Part shown: piece after piece, positions 8,040-19,367 of the stretch | Numbering within the stretch: position 1 is the stretch's first letter | Layout of the letters: every line of letters starts with the position of its first letter | Assembly (NCBI RefSeq): GCF_030505195.1 | Contig: NZ_CP129672.1 | Coordinates: forward strand, 1,426,001-1,490,000 | DNA length: 64,000 nt | Reading direction: 5' to 3' | DNA from: Comamonas testosteroni | GTDB lineage: Bacteria; Pseudomonadota; Gammaproteobacteria; Burkholderiales; Burkholderiaceae_C | Notes under the pieces: generated by a model | Told to the model about the DNA's origin: nothing | Database searches by the model: none | What the model saw: only the letters and a program-made list of their open reading frames with translations | Translations under genes and position numbers: made by a program

Positions 8040-9149
8040 ATGACACCCTCTGCCCACTTCATGAACAAAGCGCTTGAGCAGGCTGCTCAGGCGCTTTTTC
8101 TTTCCTCACCCAATCCGCGTGTTGGCTGCGTGATCGTCGATGCCTCGAGTCGCATCATCGGCCAGGGCTTTACCCAGCAGGCCGGTGGCCCGCACGCCGA
8201 GGTGATGGCTCTGCGCGACGCGGCTTCCAAAGGCAACGATGTGCGTGGGGCCACGGCCTATGTGACGCTGGAGCCCTGCTCGCACCACGGCCGCACCGGC
8301 CCCTGCTGCGACGCCTTGATCGCAGCCGGCATAGGCAAGGTGGTGGGTGCACTGACGGATCCCAATCCGCAGGTGGCCGGCCAGGGCTTCGAGCGGCTGC
8401 GCGCCGCGGGTGTCGATGTGGAGATAGGCCCCGGCGGAGCTGAATCACGCGAACTCAATATCGGCTTTTTCAGCCGCATGATTCGCGGCACGCCCTGGGT
8501 GCGCATGAAGGCCGCCAGCTCGCTGGACGGCGTCACGGCCTTGCACAATGGTCAAAGCCAGTGGATCACCTCGGCGGCAGCGCGCGCCGACGGACATGCC
8601 TGGCGTGCCCGCGCCTGCACGATCTTGACCGGAATAGGCACGGTGCTTGAAGACAATCCGCGCATGAATGTGCGGGATGTAGACACGCCACGCCAGCCGC
8701 GCATTGCCGTGGTGGACAGCAAGCTGGATATGCCACTGGATGCTCATGTTTTGAAAGCACCTAGCGCATGCTTTGTATACACTTGCAGTACAAATCAATC
8801 CAAGATCGAGCAACTGCAAGCGCTAGGCGCTATGGTTATTGCTATGCCGAATGCAGCGGGCAAGGTCGATCTGGCAGCCATGTTGCGCGATCTGGCACAG
8901 CGCGGCACGAATGAGCTGCATGTGGAAGCAGGCTTCAAACTCAACGGCTCACTGATTCGCGAAGGTCTGGTCGATGAGTTTCTCTTCTATCAAGCCCCCA
9001 GGCTGCTGGGCACGGGTGCTATGGGCATTGCCAACTTCGGCCCGCTCGACAGCCTGGACCAAGGTCTGCCACTGCAGTTCCACGATGTCGCCCGCCTGGG
9101 ACCGGACCTGCGCATTGTTGCCAGAGTCCAGGGCCGAGAGCAGTTCTAG
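8040..9149 (+). CDS. ribD: bifunctional riboflavin biosynthesis deaminase/reductase RibD
   Basis: A 369-residue enzyme for the second and third steps of riboflavin synthesis from GTP. The N-terminal cytidine-deaminase-like domain has the zinc ligands His52 (in PHAEV), Cys80 and Cys89 (PCSHHGRTGPC), with Glu54 as proton shuttle. The reductase domain starts near residue 150 (WVRMKAASSLDG) and runs to the end. It begins 30 bases after the pilin stop; ATG at 8061 is an alternative start. Two oddities lie in the DNA: a perfect-looking intrinsic terminator hairpin inside codons 10-22, and a palindromic repeat-like segment at 8756-8831 in the reductase part. No other rib genes are in the window. Confidence 0.93.
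   Translation: MTPSAHFMNKALEQAAQALFLSSPNPRVGCVIVDASSRIIGQGFTQQAGGPHAEVMALRDAASKGNDVRGATAYVTLEPCSHHGRTGPCCDALIAAGIGKVVGALTDPNPQVAGQGFERLRAAGVDVEIGPGGAESRELNIGFFSRMIRGTPWVRMKAASSLDGVTALHNGQSQWITSAAARADGHAWRARACTILTGIGTVLEDNPRMNVRDVDTPRQPRIAVVDSKLDMPLDAHVLKAPSACFVYTCSTNQSKIEQLQALGAMVIAMPNAAGKVDLAAMLRDLAQRGTNELHVEAGFKLNGSLIREGLVDEFLFYQAPRLLGTGAMGIANFGPLDSLDQGLPLQFHDVARLGPDLRIVARVQGREQF
8067..8103 (+). terminator. intrinsic terminator-like hairpin inside the ribD start
   Basis: The 14-base arm AAAGCGCTTGAGCA (8067-8080) pairs with TGCTCAGGCGCTTT (8084-8097) with one G-U pair and a 3-base loop, followed directly by a T-rich run to 8103. It lies 55-94 bases after the pilE-like stop but inside ribD codons, so it may end the pilus transcript, and active ribD translation would be expected to prevent its folding. 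Confidence 0.6.
8756..8831. repeat. palindromic repeat-like segment within ribD codons
   Basis: AGCACCTAGCGCATGC (8756-8771) and GCAAGCGCTAGGCGCT (8816-8831) are inverted copies matching at 14 of 16 positions, 44 bases apart. The arms and their flanks (TTTTGA before the left arm, GCTAT after the right) resemble the AGCGCT...AGCTAT intergenic repeat family seen elsewhere in this window. Confidence 0.45.
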
Positions 9150-9183
9150 CGCAGCCTGTGTCCGACATGTGCACTCGGTCATC

Positions 9184-10917
9184 ATGGGTTACAAAGCAGC
9201 AATGACGGCTTTTATCCCCACATCGTCACGACTGCAGCCGTTGCGGCGGCCAAAGTGTCTGGCACTGCTTGCCGGCGCTTTTATCGCGTTGCTGCTCACG
9301 GGTTGCGCGGCATCGCTACCCAAGGACGTGGAGCGCCCCGTCAGCACCGCACTGAGCCAGCCCCAAGGCACCGAGCTGGGCCTGCTCGTCTCTCAGGCTC
9401 GCCCGGCCCGGGCAAAGCCAGATGCCTCGGCTTTTGCCTTGCTCTCCGGCCCCAGGCATGCCCTTAGCAGCCGCATGGCGCTCGTGGAGAACGCACAGAA
9501 GACGCTGGATCTGCAGTACTACGCCATCCATGCCGATCAAAGCACCGGGAGACTGCTGCGCGCGGTCGTGCAGGCGGCCCGGCGCGGCGTGCGCGTGCGC
9601 GTGCTTCTGGACGACTTCCACAGCACGGGGCCCGATGCGCAGGTCATGCGCCTGGCTTTTGTGCCCAATGTGGAGATGCGCATGTTCAATCCGCTGGCCG
9701 GCTCGCGCGCCTCCACCATCGGCCGGGCCTGGACGCTGCTGACCGACTTTCAGCGCGCCCAGCAGCGCATGCACAACAAGCTGTTCGTGGCCGACAACAC
9801 CTTGGCCGTGATTGGCGGACGCAACCTGGGCGATGCCTACTTTGATGCCTCCAATGTGGGCAATTTTGTCGATCTCGATGTTCTGGCCGGCGGCCCCGTC
9901 GTCAAGGATTTGTCGCGCAGCTTCGACCGCTACTGGAACAATGTGCGTGCCTACCCCGTGCAGTCGCTGATCAGCGAGCCGGACCTGCTCAAGCTCAAGA
10001 CCCAGTTTGACCAGGAAGACGCCAAAACCGAAGCCGCGCCAGCCCCGGACACCGGCATCGCCGAACCGGAGTCCGAAGGCGGGTCCATGAACCTGAACCA
10101 GATCCCTTGGATCTGGGCCCAGGCCATGGTGCTGGCGGACAGCCCGACCAAGATCCCCGCCGAAGGTGCGGAACGATCGGCCGCCAGCGAGCACGCCGAG
10201 TCAGCTGTGCTCAAGGCCAACGACGCCTACAGCCCGCCCCCCTCGGCCACGCCGGCTCTGAATGCCGAATCGGTGGTCGATGGTCTGCTGGCTCTGATCC
10301 GCTCCGCCAGGCAGGACCTGCTGGTGGTGTCACCCTACTTTGTCCCGGGGACGGAGATCATGGACGCCTTTCGCGCCGCGCGCAGCAAGGGCGTGCGCAT
10401 CCGGGTGCTGACCAACTCCCTGGCTTCCAACGATGCGCCGCTGGCCCATGCCGGCTATGCGCGCCACCGCAAGGCGCTGCTGGAGATGGGCATCGAGCTG
10501 CATGAAATGCGCAGCGAAGCGGCCAACGTACGCTCGGCATTGCGCGCAGGCACCACAGGCTCCAGCGGGGGCAGTGCCGGGGCTTCGCGGGCCATGCTGC
10601 ACACCAAGCTGCTGGTCATAGACGGACGCCTGGTCGCCGTGGGCTCCATGAATCTGGACATGCGCTCACAACTGCAGAACACCGAGATCGCCGTACTGAT
10701 CGCCAGCCGCCGCTTCAGCCAGCTGGCCGGCGACAGCATCGACGAAAGCCTGCCCGAAAACAGCTGGCGGGTGGATCTGGACCCCAAGGGGAAGCTGGTC
10801 TGGCGCGCCCCCCTGGACAGCGGGCTCAGGGACTCCTACTCGGAGCCCGATGCCAGCCTTGGACTACGCCTCATGCTGCAGCTGCTCGGGCCTCTGGCTC
10901 CGGACAGTCTGCTTTAG
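9184..10917 (+). CDS. phospholipase D-family lipoprotein (cardiolipin synthase-like)
   Basis: A PLD-superfamily protein with two HKD motifs, HNKLFVADNTLAVIGGRN and HTKLLVIDGRLVAVGS, the arrangement of ClsC-like cardiolipin synthases and related transphosphatidylases. A lipoprotein signal with lipobox LLTGC places the protein at the membrane. The ATG at 9184 gives 577 residues; ATG at 9202 gives 571 residues with Cys35 in the lipobox, and neither has a convincing ribosome site. A longer frame reaching back into ribD is unlikely because it would bury the signal sequence. The 3' end overlaps the convergent dusC end by 47 bases. The substrate is not evident; cardiolipin synthesis is inferred from the family. 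Confidence 0.82.
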   Translation: MGYKAAMTAFIPTSSRLQPLRRPKCLALLAGAFIALLLTGCAASLPKDVERPVSTALSQPQGTELGLLVSQARPARAKPDASAFALLSGPRHALSSRMALVENAQKTLDLQYYAIHADQSTGRLLRAVVQAARRGVRVRVLLDDFHSTGPDAQVMRLAFVPNVEMRMFNPLAGSRASTIGRAWTLLTDFQRAQQRMHNKLFVADNTLAVIGGRNLGDAYFDASNVGNFVDLDVLAGGPVVKDLSRSFDRYWNNVRAYPVQSLISEPDLLKLKTQFDQEDAKTEAAPAPDTGIAEPESEGGSMNLNQIPWIWAQAMVLADSPTKIPAEGAERSAASEHAESAVLKANDAYSPPPSATPALNAESVVDGLLALIRSARQDLLVVSPYFVPGTEIMDAFRAARSKGVRIRVLTNSLASNDAPLAHAGYARHRKALLEMGIELHEMRSEAANVRSALRAGTTGSSGGSAGASRAMLHTKLLVIDGRLVAVGSMNLDMRSQLQNTEIAVLIASRRFSQLAGDSIDESLPENSWRVDLDPKGKLVWRAPLDSGLRDSYSEPDASLGLRLMLQLLGPLAPDSLL

Positions 10918-11914
10918 GCGTGGTTTGCGGCCAAGCCCATTCCTGCTGCAGGTCCCGCAGCGGCAGCGCCTGCACCCAGTCGCTGATGGCGCGTTGATCG
11001 GTCTGGGTACGCACTTCCTGATAAGCCAGCTCGGCCTCCGGAAAGCGCCTGCGCATGAGATTGAGCCACTGCTTGAGGCGACCCGCACGCTGGCGCGGCT
11101 CCAGATCCTCGCAGACCATATACCAAAAACGCTGCACCTGGGGCACCAGCGCCAGCCAGTCAATACCAGCGGCCGCCGTGCCACTGCCCTGCCCCACGGC
11201 GCGGCGCACGGCCAAGGCCAGACCCGGGTCGGCCACAATGCCGCGCCCGAGCATCAGATCCTCGCAGCCCGATACTTCGCGGCAGCGCAAGGCCTCTTCC
11301 ACAGTCCAGATCTCGCCATTGGCCACCACATTCACGCCCACCGCCTCACGGATGCGCGGAATCTCTTCCCAATAGGCCGGCGGACGATAGCCGTCCAGCT
11401 TGGTACGCGCATGGACGACGATCTCACAGGCACCGCCTTGCTCCATGGCCTGGGCGCACTCGATCATCAACGCGCGGTCGTTAAAGCCCAAGCGCATCTT
11501 GGCCGACACCGGCATCTGCGCGGGTACGGCACTGCGCACGGCGTCCACCACGCGCACGATCTGCTCGGGATCCTGCAGCAGCGATGCACCGCCGCCATGG
11601 CGGTTGACCACCTTGGCCGGGCAGCCGAAATTCAGATCGATGCCCTCGGGCCCCAGGCGCGCCAGATTGGCCGCGTTCTCGGCCATGCTGACGGGGTCGG
11701 AGCCCAGCAGTTGCGCCCGCACCGGCACGCCGGCCAGCGTCCTGCTGCCGTTGCGCAGTTCGGGCATGGTACGCAGATAGACCTTGTCCGGCAGCAGCGA
11801 ACCGCTGATGCGAATGAACTCGGACACGCAGCGATCCGCGCCGCCCACCCGGGTCAGCACATCGCGCAACACAAAATCCAGCAGCCCTTCCATGGGCGCA
11901 AGCAGCAGTCTCAT
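10871..11914 (-). CDS. dusC: tRNA-dihydrouridine(16) synthase DusC
   Basis: A 347-residue FMN enzyme that reduces uridine 16 in the D-loop of tRNA. The start MRLLLAPMEG is typical of DusC. The catalytic cysteine is Cys98 in NFGCPAKVVN, followed by the family segment HGGGASLL; KMRLGF and the H-A-R-T FMN-binding segment IVVHARTK follow. The C-terminal helical domain (FWYMVCEDLEPRQR...LKQWLN) supports DusC rather than DusA or DusB. It is a single gene convergent with the PLD-family gene, the two coding ends overlapping by 47 bases. Confidence 0.92.
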   Translation of the reverse strand: MRLLLAPMEGLLDFVLRDVLTRVGGADRCVSEFIRISGSLLPDKVYLRTMPELRNGSRTLAGVPVRAQLLGSDPVSMAENAANLARLGPEGIDLNFGCPAKVVNRHGGGASLLQDPEQIVRVVDAVRSAVPAQMPVSAKMRLGFNDRALMIECAQAMEQGGACEIVVHARTKLDGYRPPAYWEEIPRIREAVGVNVVANGEIWTVEEALRCREVSGCEDLMLGRGIVADPGLALAVRRAVGQGSGTAAAGIDWLALVPQVQRFWYMVCEDLEPRQRAGRLKQWLNLMRRRFPEAELAYQEVRTQTDQRAISDWVQALPLRDLQQEWAWPQTTPKADCPEPEARAAAA

Positions 11915-11929
11915 TTCAGATTCAAGTCA

Positions 11930-11980
11930 GATTGACCTGCAGCGCTTATTCAGAAAACGCCAGCAGCTATTAATTCAGAA
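11930..11980. repeat. short copy of the AGCTAT palindromic repeat
   Basis: A right arm AACGCCAGCAGCTATTAATT (11956-11975) with a weak left partner CTGCAGCGCTT (11938-11948) lies between dusC and the next gene. It fits the right-arm consensus of the AT-flanked repeat family but is shortened, so the call is tentative. Confidence 0.4.
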
Positions 11981-12107
11981 GCAGTTGGCAAGCTTGGGCA
12001 GCAATGACAGGGCGATCCACTGCGAATTGGCGCAGATTCACACCAGTGTCATCGTCAGCTCATGCAATAGCGCATCCGCACTTGTAATGCGCCAGACAGA
12101 ACCAGCC

Positions 12108-12698
12108 ATGATTTTGCAGAAAACCGCCAAGGCCCAGGAGGAACTTCAGCCCGGATCGCGCCAGCTGCCGCAGCGCGCGCGCTCCCTGCTGTTGCTGGCT
12201 GGCGGCAAGAGCATGGAGGAACTTGCCGCCATGCTGGGCAGCGATCATGCCGCACTGGCCCAGCAATTGGTGGAGCAGGGATATCTTCAGCTGGTGCCGA
12301 CCAGCGCCTCCAAAGAGCGCAGCATGGCCACTCATCCAGCAACCTCTCTCGCCAAGGTTGGAGACGGCCCGGCTATACCAGCCCTGGCGCCAGCCGAGCA
12401 AGCCGCCAGCTCGGTGCCGGCCATCAATATGGCGGGCACGCGCATGTACTTATTCGATATGTGCGAGCGCCTGTTTGCCAACCGCCACGAAGCCCTGGCC
12501 CAGACATTGCGTACCCAACTGCGCGAGGCCAGAGACCTGAACAGCTTGCGCAGCGCAGGCATCAGCCTGTTGGTGGCGGTAGAGGAATATGCGGGCGAAG
12601 AGCGCGCACATTCGCTGCGCGAGAGGCTGGCGGCACTGCTGGCGCATGGGGAAGCCGCCAATCCACCCTGCCAGGAACTGCAAGGCGCAACGGCCTAG
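12108..12698 (+). CDS. conserved-looking unknown protein with HTH-like N-terminus
   Basis: A 196-residue protein I cannot assign. Residues 15-60 (LPQRARSLLLLAGGKSMEELAAMLG...LVEQGYLQL) look like a small winged-helix or anti-activator-like module in which a short helix pair is followed by a turn-helix. A Pro/Ala-rich linker follows, then a helical C-terminal domain beginning TRMYLFDMCERLF. The start is chosen at 12108 because the match to a folded domain begins there; ATG at 12087 is in frame and equally weak in ribosome site. The frame also stays open upstream across the dusC start on the other strand, which is probably accidental. No signal peptide or membrane segment is seen. Confidence 0.6.
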   Translation: MILQKTAKAQEELQPGSRQLPQRARSLLLLAGGKSMEELAAMLGSDHAALAQQLVEQGYLQLVPTSASKERSMATHPATSLAKVGDGPAIPALAPAEQAASSVPAINMAGTRMYLFDMCERLFANRHEALAQTLRTQLREARDLNSLRSAGISLLVAVEEYAGEERAHSLRERLAALLAHGEAANPPCQELQGATA

Positions 12699-12709
12699 CA
12701 GCCTGGCTG

Positions 12710-13924
12710 TCAGCCGGCGTTGGCCAGACGCCAAAGCGAGGTCACTTCGGCAGAGCGCGCAATGTGCAGAGGGTCTTCTCTGTCCAGTACCTTGCCATGG
12801 TGCGGGCGGATATCGTCGCGTCCCAGCACCTTGAGGCCAGCCGCTTCAATCCAGCCCAGCAACTCGTCACGCGTGCGCAGCTTCAGATGCTCGGCCAGGT
12901 CGGAGATGATGAGCCAGCCCTCGCCGCCCGGCAGCAGGTGCGCCGCCAGCCCTTGCAGAAAACCGCGCAGCATGCGGCTGTCTTCGTCGTAAATCGCCTG
13001 ATCGAGCACCGATGCCGCTTTTCCCGGCAGCCAGGGCGGGTTGCAGACGATCAGGCCGGCCTGCCCTTGTGCAAACAGATCGGCATGCTGCAACTGCACC
13101 CGGGAAGCATGACCCAGGCGCTGCAGATTCTCGCAGGCACAGGCCAGCGCACGCTCGCTGGTATCGGTGGCGACCACCGACTTCACGCCGCGCTTGAGCA
13201 GCAATGCCGAGAGCACGCCCGTGCCGACACCAATATCCCAGGCCTGCTCCAGACCGGCAGCGGGAATGCTCGCACGCGCCACCAGATCGAGATACTCACC
13301 GCGCACGGGCGAGAAAACACCGTAGTGCGCATGAATGCGGGCGCCATCCAGGGCAGGGATCTCCACCCCCTTCTTGCGCCACTCATGGGCGCCGACCACG
13401 CCCAGCAGATCGCGCAGCGGCACCAGCACGGACTGCGCATGCGCTTCGGCCGGAACTGCGCCCCAGGCCTCGGAGCAGGCCAGGCTCCAGTCCGGAGCCC
13501 GGCGCAAGGCGCAATGCCATTGCACATCCAGCTCGATCAGAAGGCTGGCCAGCAAACGTGCACGCTGAGCCTGGGACTGGCGGTACAGATGAAAAGCGTG
13601 GGGAAAGCCTGATGCGGCAGGGCTCTTTGCCGGGCTCTTGCGTCGCGACTTCTTGTCGAGTCTGCGGCCCAGCGCCAGCAACAGCTGACGCGCATTTTGA
13701 AAATCACCGCGCCACAGCAGCGACGCACCTTCGCTGATATGGCGAAACGCCGTATCAGCGGGCATGGTGTCATCGGCAACTTCGATGCGGCGGGGCTTGG
13801 GCAAGCTGCTTTCGCTGCGCCACAAAGCCGTATGAGCCTGAGCTTGCTCCTGCCATTGCAGCAGGTCGAAAGCAGATGAGGGAGCGCAGACCGAGGCCGC
13901 GAGCTTGCTGTTAGGAGACGTCAC
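12710..13924 (-). CDS. class I SAM-dependent methyltransferase with NPPW motif
   Basis: A 404-residue methyltransferase. The C-terminal half has the SAM-binding loop DIGVGTGVLSALLL, the acidic strand VVATDTSERA and the catalytic NPPW motif (about residues 295-298). NPPY/W is typical of enzymes that methylate exocyclic or amide nitrogen, such as RsmC, RlmG and PrmC. The N-terminal 180 residues are not recognisable and include a basic, Lys/Arg-Ser-rich segment (KKSRRKSPAKS), which may contact RNA. It is convergent with the unknown gene at 12108 with an 11-base gap, and lies just downstream of the acetyltransferase gene on the same strand. An rRNA or protein-glutamine substrate is possible; none can be chosen here. 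Confidence 0.72.
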   Translation of the reverse strand: MTSPNSKLAASVCAPSSAFDLLQWQEQAQAHTALWRSESSLPKPRRIEVADDTMPADTAFRHISEGASLLWRGDFQNARQLLLALGRRLDKKSRRKSPAKSPAASGFPHAFHLYRQSQAQRARLLASLLIELDVQWHCALRRAPDWSLACSEAWGAVPAEAHAQSVLVPLRDLLGVVGAHEWRKKGVEIPALDGARIHAHYGVFSPVRGEYLDLVARASIPAAGLEQAWDIGVGTGVLSALLLKRGVKSVVATDTSERALACACENLQRLGHASRVQLQHADLFAQGQAGLIVCNPPWLPGKAASVLDQAIYDEDSRMLRGFLQGLAAHLLPGGEGWLIISDLAEHLKLRTRDELLGWIEAAGLKVLGRDDIRPHHGKVLDREDPLHIARSAEVTSLWRLANAG

Positions 13925-13957
13925 GGCCTGTCTTTCAGTGAGTGCTGAACGCTGTAA

Positions 13958-14482
13958 TCAGCCGTTCAGAGGACGCTTGACGCGCACTTCTTCAATCTTG
14001 ATGCTGCCAATCACAGCCGTCTTGGCCGTGGACATTTCACGCTTGAAGCCTGCCATTTCATGGAAACGCAGGGCACGCTCGTTGCGCAGCGGAATCCAGG
14101 CTGTCACATTGGTGCAGCCTTCCTCCAACAGACCATCTCGGGCGGCGTCCCACAGGGCAACGCCAACCCCTTGACTCCAGTGCGAGGGAGCTGCATAGAT
14201 AGCCCAGATCTCGCCTGTGGTCTGGCGGGACTTTTCATCACGGGAACGGTCAAAGCCGACAAAGCCAACGATCTTGTCGCCGTCGATGGCGACCTGGACC
14301 TGTGGCTCACAGTATTCAATAGCTTCGCGCCAGTAAGCCTGGCGCTTTTCAACCGAGGACATGGCCTTCAGTTGATCATCGGGAACCAGACCTCGATAAG
14401 CCTCCAGTGCGGAAGCAGTATGGATCTGGGCAATCGCTTTTGCATCGCGAAGAGTAGCGGGACGGACCTGGATACTAGACAT
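13958..14482 (-). CDS. GNAT family N-acetyltransferase
   Basis: A 174-residue single-domain GNAT protein. It opens with IQVRPATLRDAKAIAQIH, the usual first strand and helix, and has the acetyl-CoA motif A region IYAAPSHWSQGVGVALWDAA, where QGVGVAL corresponds to the Q/RxxGxG/A loop, followed by LRNERALRFHEMAGFKRE, the motif B region. The substrate cannot be inferred. It is followed 33 bases downstream by the methyltransferase gene on the same strand, and a two-gene unit is possible. The 267 bases upstream, up to the aldehyde dehydrogenase end, hold nothing I recognise. Confidence 0.8.
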   Translation of the reverse strand: MSSIQVRPATLRDAKAIAQIHTASALEAYRGLVPDDQLKAMSSVEKRQAYWREAIEYCEPQVQVAIDGDKIVGFVGFDRSRDEKSRQTTGEIWAIYAAPSHWSQGVGVALWDAARDGLLEEGCTNVTAWIPLRNERALRFHEMAGFKREMSTAKTAVIGSIKIEEVRVKRPLNG

Positions 14483-14749
14483 GGAAAAACCGGGGCAGAA
14501 ACATGTAAGAATAGAAGGGCGTAATTGTCTACAGATTCAGAGTTTTGGCACGCGGCGCCATGGTTAGCCATTTGCTCAACTGCGGCTGTTCGCAATTTCT
14601 TGCTATGGCGCAGTCTATGTGCTATGCGCTCCACTAAGCAGAGCAGCAAGCCCGCAACCATCAATGGTTTGCGTCACATTTGATGACAAAATGGCAAGCA
14701 CTCAGGACAGCATCGAAGCGCTCAATCCCCGTGCGACGGCCAAGAAATT

Positions 14750-16189
14750 TCAGAGCCAGCGTCGTATCAGGTCCATCACACGGTCGAATTTGTCCCCGAA
14801 CGGTGGGTACAGCAAGGAAGTCGCCGCCCAGCGCGACTGCACGAAAACCGCCTTCTGGTGCACAAAGCGCAAAAAGCCCTGCTCTGCGTGATAGGCACCC
14901 CAGCCGCTGTCGCCCACACCACCGAACGGCAAGTTCTCGTGCGCCACATGCAGCAAGGTGTCGTTCACGCAGACGCCTCCGCTGACGGTGCGCATCAACA
15001 CCGCATCGCGCTCGGCCTCGTCGTTGCCAAACCAGTACAGCGCCAGCGGACGGGGGCTCGCGTTGATGGCATTGATCACATCTTCAATATGCTCGTAGGA
15101 GATCACGGGCAGGATGGGGCCGAAGATCTCTTCCTGCATCAACTGCATTTCGCCCGTGGCACCGAACACCAACGCCGGAGCGAACTGCCGCTCCACGGCC
15201 TCGCCCCAGGCCGTGGTGTCACCGTCCGCAGCGGGGGCAGCCGCTTCATGCATCCAGTGCACCTGCGCTCCCAGGCTTTGCGCCTGGCGCAGCATCTGCT
15301 TGAGTCGTGCCAGATGGCGCTTGCTGATGATGGCTGTGTAGTCCGGGTTGCCCGAGATGCGTGGGTACAGCTGTTGCACCGCCGCCTGATAGGCCTCGGC
15401 AAACTCCTGCTCCTTGCCGCGCGGCAGCAGCACATAGTCGGGAGCGATGCAGGTCTGCCCGGCATTGACCAGCTTGCCGTAGGCCACCTTGAGCGCAGCG
15501 GCCTGCATATCGCAGTCCTGCGCAATGATGCAGGGCGACTTGCCCCCGAGCTCCAGCGTGGTGGGCGTCAGGTGCACGGCTGCCGCCTGCGCCACGCGCC
15601 GCCCCACGGCCGTGGAGCCGGTGAACAGCAGATGGTCGAACTGCAGGCCAGAGAACTGCGTGGCCACGGCCACATCGCCCTCGATCACGCTGAACTCTTC
15701 GGGCGCAAAGAACTGGGCGACCAGCTCGGCCATTTTTGCCGAAGTCTGCGGCGTCAGCTCGCTGGGCTTGAGCATCACACGATTGCCCGCCGCCAGCGCC
15801 GTGATGGCTGGCGCCAACGATAGCTGCAGCGGATAGTTCCAAGGCGAGATGATGCCCACCACGCCCAGAGGCTGGCGCTCCACCCAGGCCTTGCCGGGCT
15901 GCAGCATCAGCGGCGTGCGCACGCGCTGGCGCTTGCTCCACCGGGGCAGATGCTTGAGCGTGTGCTTGAGCATGTTTCGCACCAGCATCAGATCCAGCAT
16001 TTCGGTCCAGCGCTCGGAGCGCACACCAAAGTCCTGCTCCACCGCCGCGCACAAGGCCGGGCCATTCTGGTCCAACAGCTTCTGCAGACGCAGCAGCCTC
16101 TCCCGGCGCACCAGCAAAGGCACATCGACCTGCGTGCGGCTGGCTTGGTACTGCAAGTCAAAAATGCGGTGCAAGTCCATGTAGTTCAT
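14750..16189 (-). CDS. aldehyde dehydrogenase, coniferyl-aldehyde dehydrogenase type
   Basis: A 479-residue NAD(P)-dependent aldehyde dehydrogenase of the class 3/coniferyl aldehyde group. Key residues are Asn118 in SPWNYP, the general base Glu213 in LELGGKSP and the nucleophile Cys247 in NAGQTCIAPDY; GSTAVGRR marks the nucleotide-binding turn. The PDY following the nucleophile and the total length near 480 fit class 3-like enzymes, which oxidise fatty or aromatic aldehydes. The C-terminus (VMDLIRRWL) is hydrophobic, but no clear membrane anchor is seen. No catabolic partner genes are adjacent, so the physiological substrate is open. Confidence 0.85.
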   Translation of the reverse strand: MNYMDLHRIFDLQYQASRTQVDVPLLVRRERLLRLQKLLDQNGPALCAAVEQDFGVRSERWTEMLDLMLVRNMLKHTLKHLPRWSKRQRVRTPLMLQPGKAWVERQPLGVVGIISPWNYPLQLSLAPAITALAAGNRVMLKPSELTPQTSAKMAELVAQFFAPEEFSVIEGDVAVATQFSGLQFDHLLFTGSTAVGRRVAQAAAVHLTPTTLELGGKSPCIIAQDCDMQAAALKVAYGKLVNAGQTCIAPDYVLLPRGKEQEFAEAYQAAVQQLYPRISGNPDYTAIISKRHLARLKQMLRQAQSLGAQVHWMHEAAAPAADGDTTAWGEAVERQFAPALVFGATGEMQLMQEEIFGPILPVISYEHIEDVINAINASPRPLALYWFGNDEAERDAVLMRTVSGGVCVNDTLLHVAHENLPFGGVGDSGWGAYHAEQGFLRFVHQKAVFVQSRWAATSLLYPPFGDKFDRVMDLIRRWL

Positions 16190-16368
16190 GCCTGTCTGAA
16201 AATCCCAAGATCACAGTCCCGACCATACCGCGAGACTGCGTAAACACAGCGTAAAAAAAGAGCCTGATGCAACACTGCACAGGCTCTTGTGTGTAGACCG
16301 CGAAACCAGCCTGCGGCCTTTTGTGCCTCACTGGCTCCAAAGTATGAAGCCTGAGCAAGGGCTTGTCA

Positions 16369-16725
16369 TTACGACTCGTGCACCTCGCGCGGCTGCACAT
16401 CGGTCACATCGCCGCTACCAGGCAGAACGCCGCGACGCCCGCGGGCTTCACGCCCATCCATTCTGGCGTCGGCATTGCCCGACGATTGCGCCATCCACTC
16501 GGCCCCCGATCGGTACACCGTCTGCCAGCCGGCAAAGGGGCTCATGGCACCCATGCTCATGGGCACCACGGGCTGGCCCGTGAGTCTGGCCCACAGGGCG
16601 CGCACGCCCCAGGCCAGGGCGATGAGGCAGGCCACGGCCATCAGGCACAGGAAGAACACCAGGCCCACCAGCATCAGCATGATGCGGACGGCCCAACGGG
16701 TTGCAGTGGCGGCGAAATCGTTCAA
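16369..16725 (-). CDS. small membrane protein of unknown function
   Basis: A 118-residue protein with one long hydrophobic stretch (about residues 12-42, IMLMLVGLVFFLCLMAVACLIALAW and beyond) that could form one or two membrane segments, then a polar tail rich in Arg and Gly. The start is TTG at 16725 with AGAGGT about ten bases upstream. It ends 179 bases before the aldehyde dehydrogenase start and begins 29 bases after the clpB stop on the same strand, so it could be carried on the clpB transcript. I do not recognise the family. Confidence 0.5.
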   Translation of the reverse strand: MNDFAATATRWAVRIMLMLVGLVFFLCLMAVACLIALAWGVRALWARLTGQPVVPMSMGAMSPFAGWQTVYRSGAEWMAQSSGNADARMDGREARGRRGVLPGSGDVTDVQPREVHES

Positions 16726-16754
16726 AGCAATACCTCTTTCTAGGGTTCGGGGCC

Positions 16755-19367
<2,613 letters not shown>

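Noticed and set aside
10850..11935. Plus-strand frame opposite dusC
   Set aside because: DusC on the minus strand has the catalytic Cys and all family blocks; the opposite frame is a shadow.
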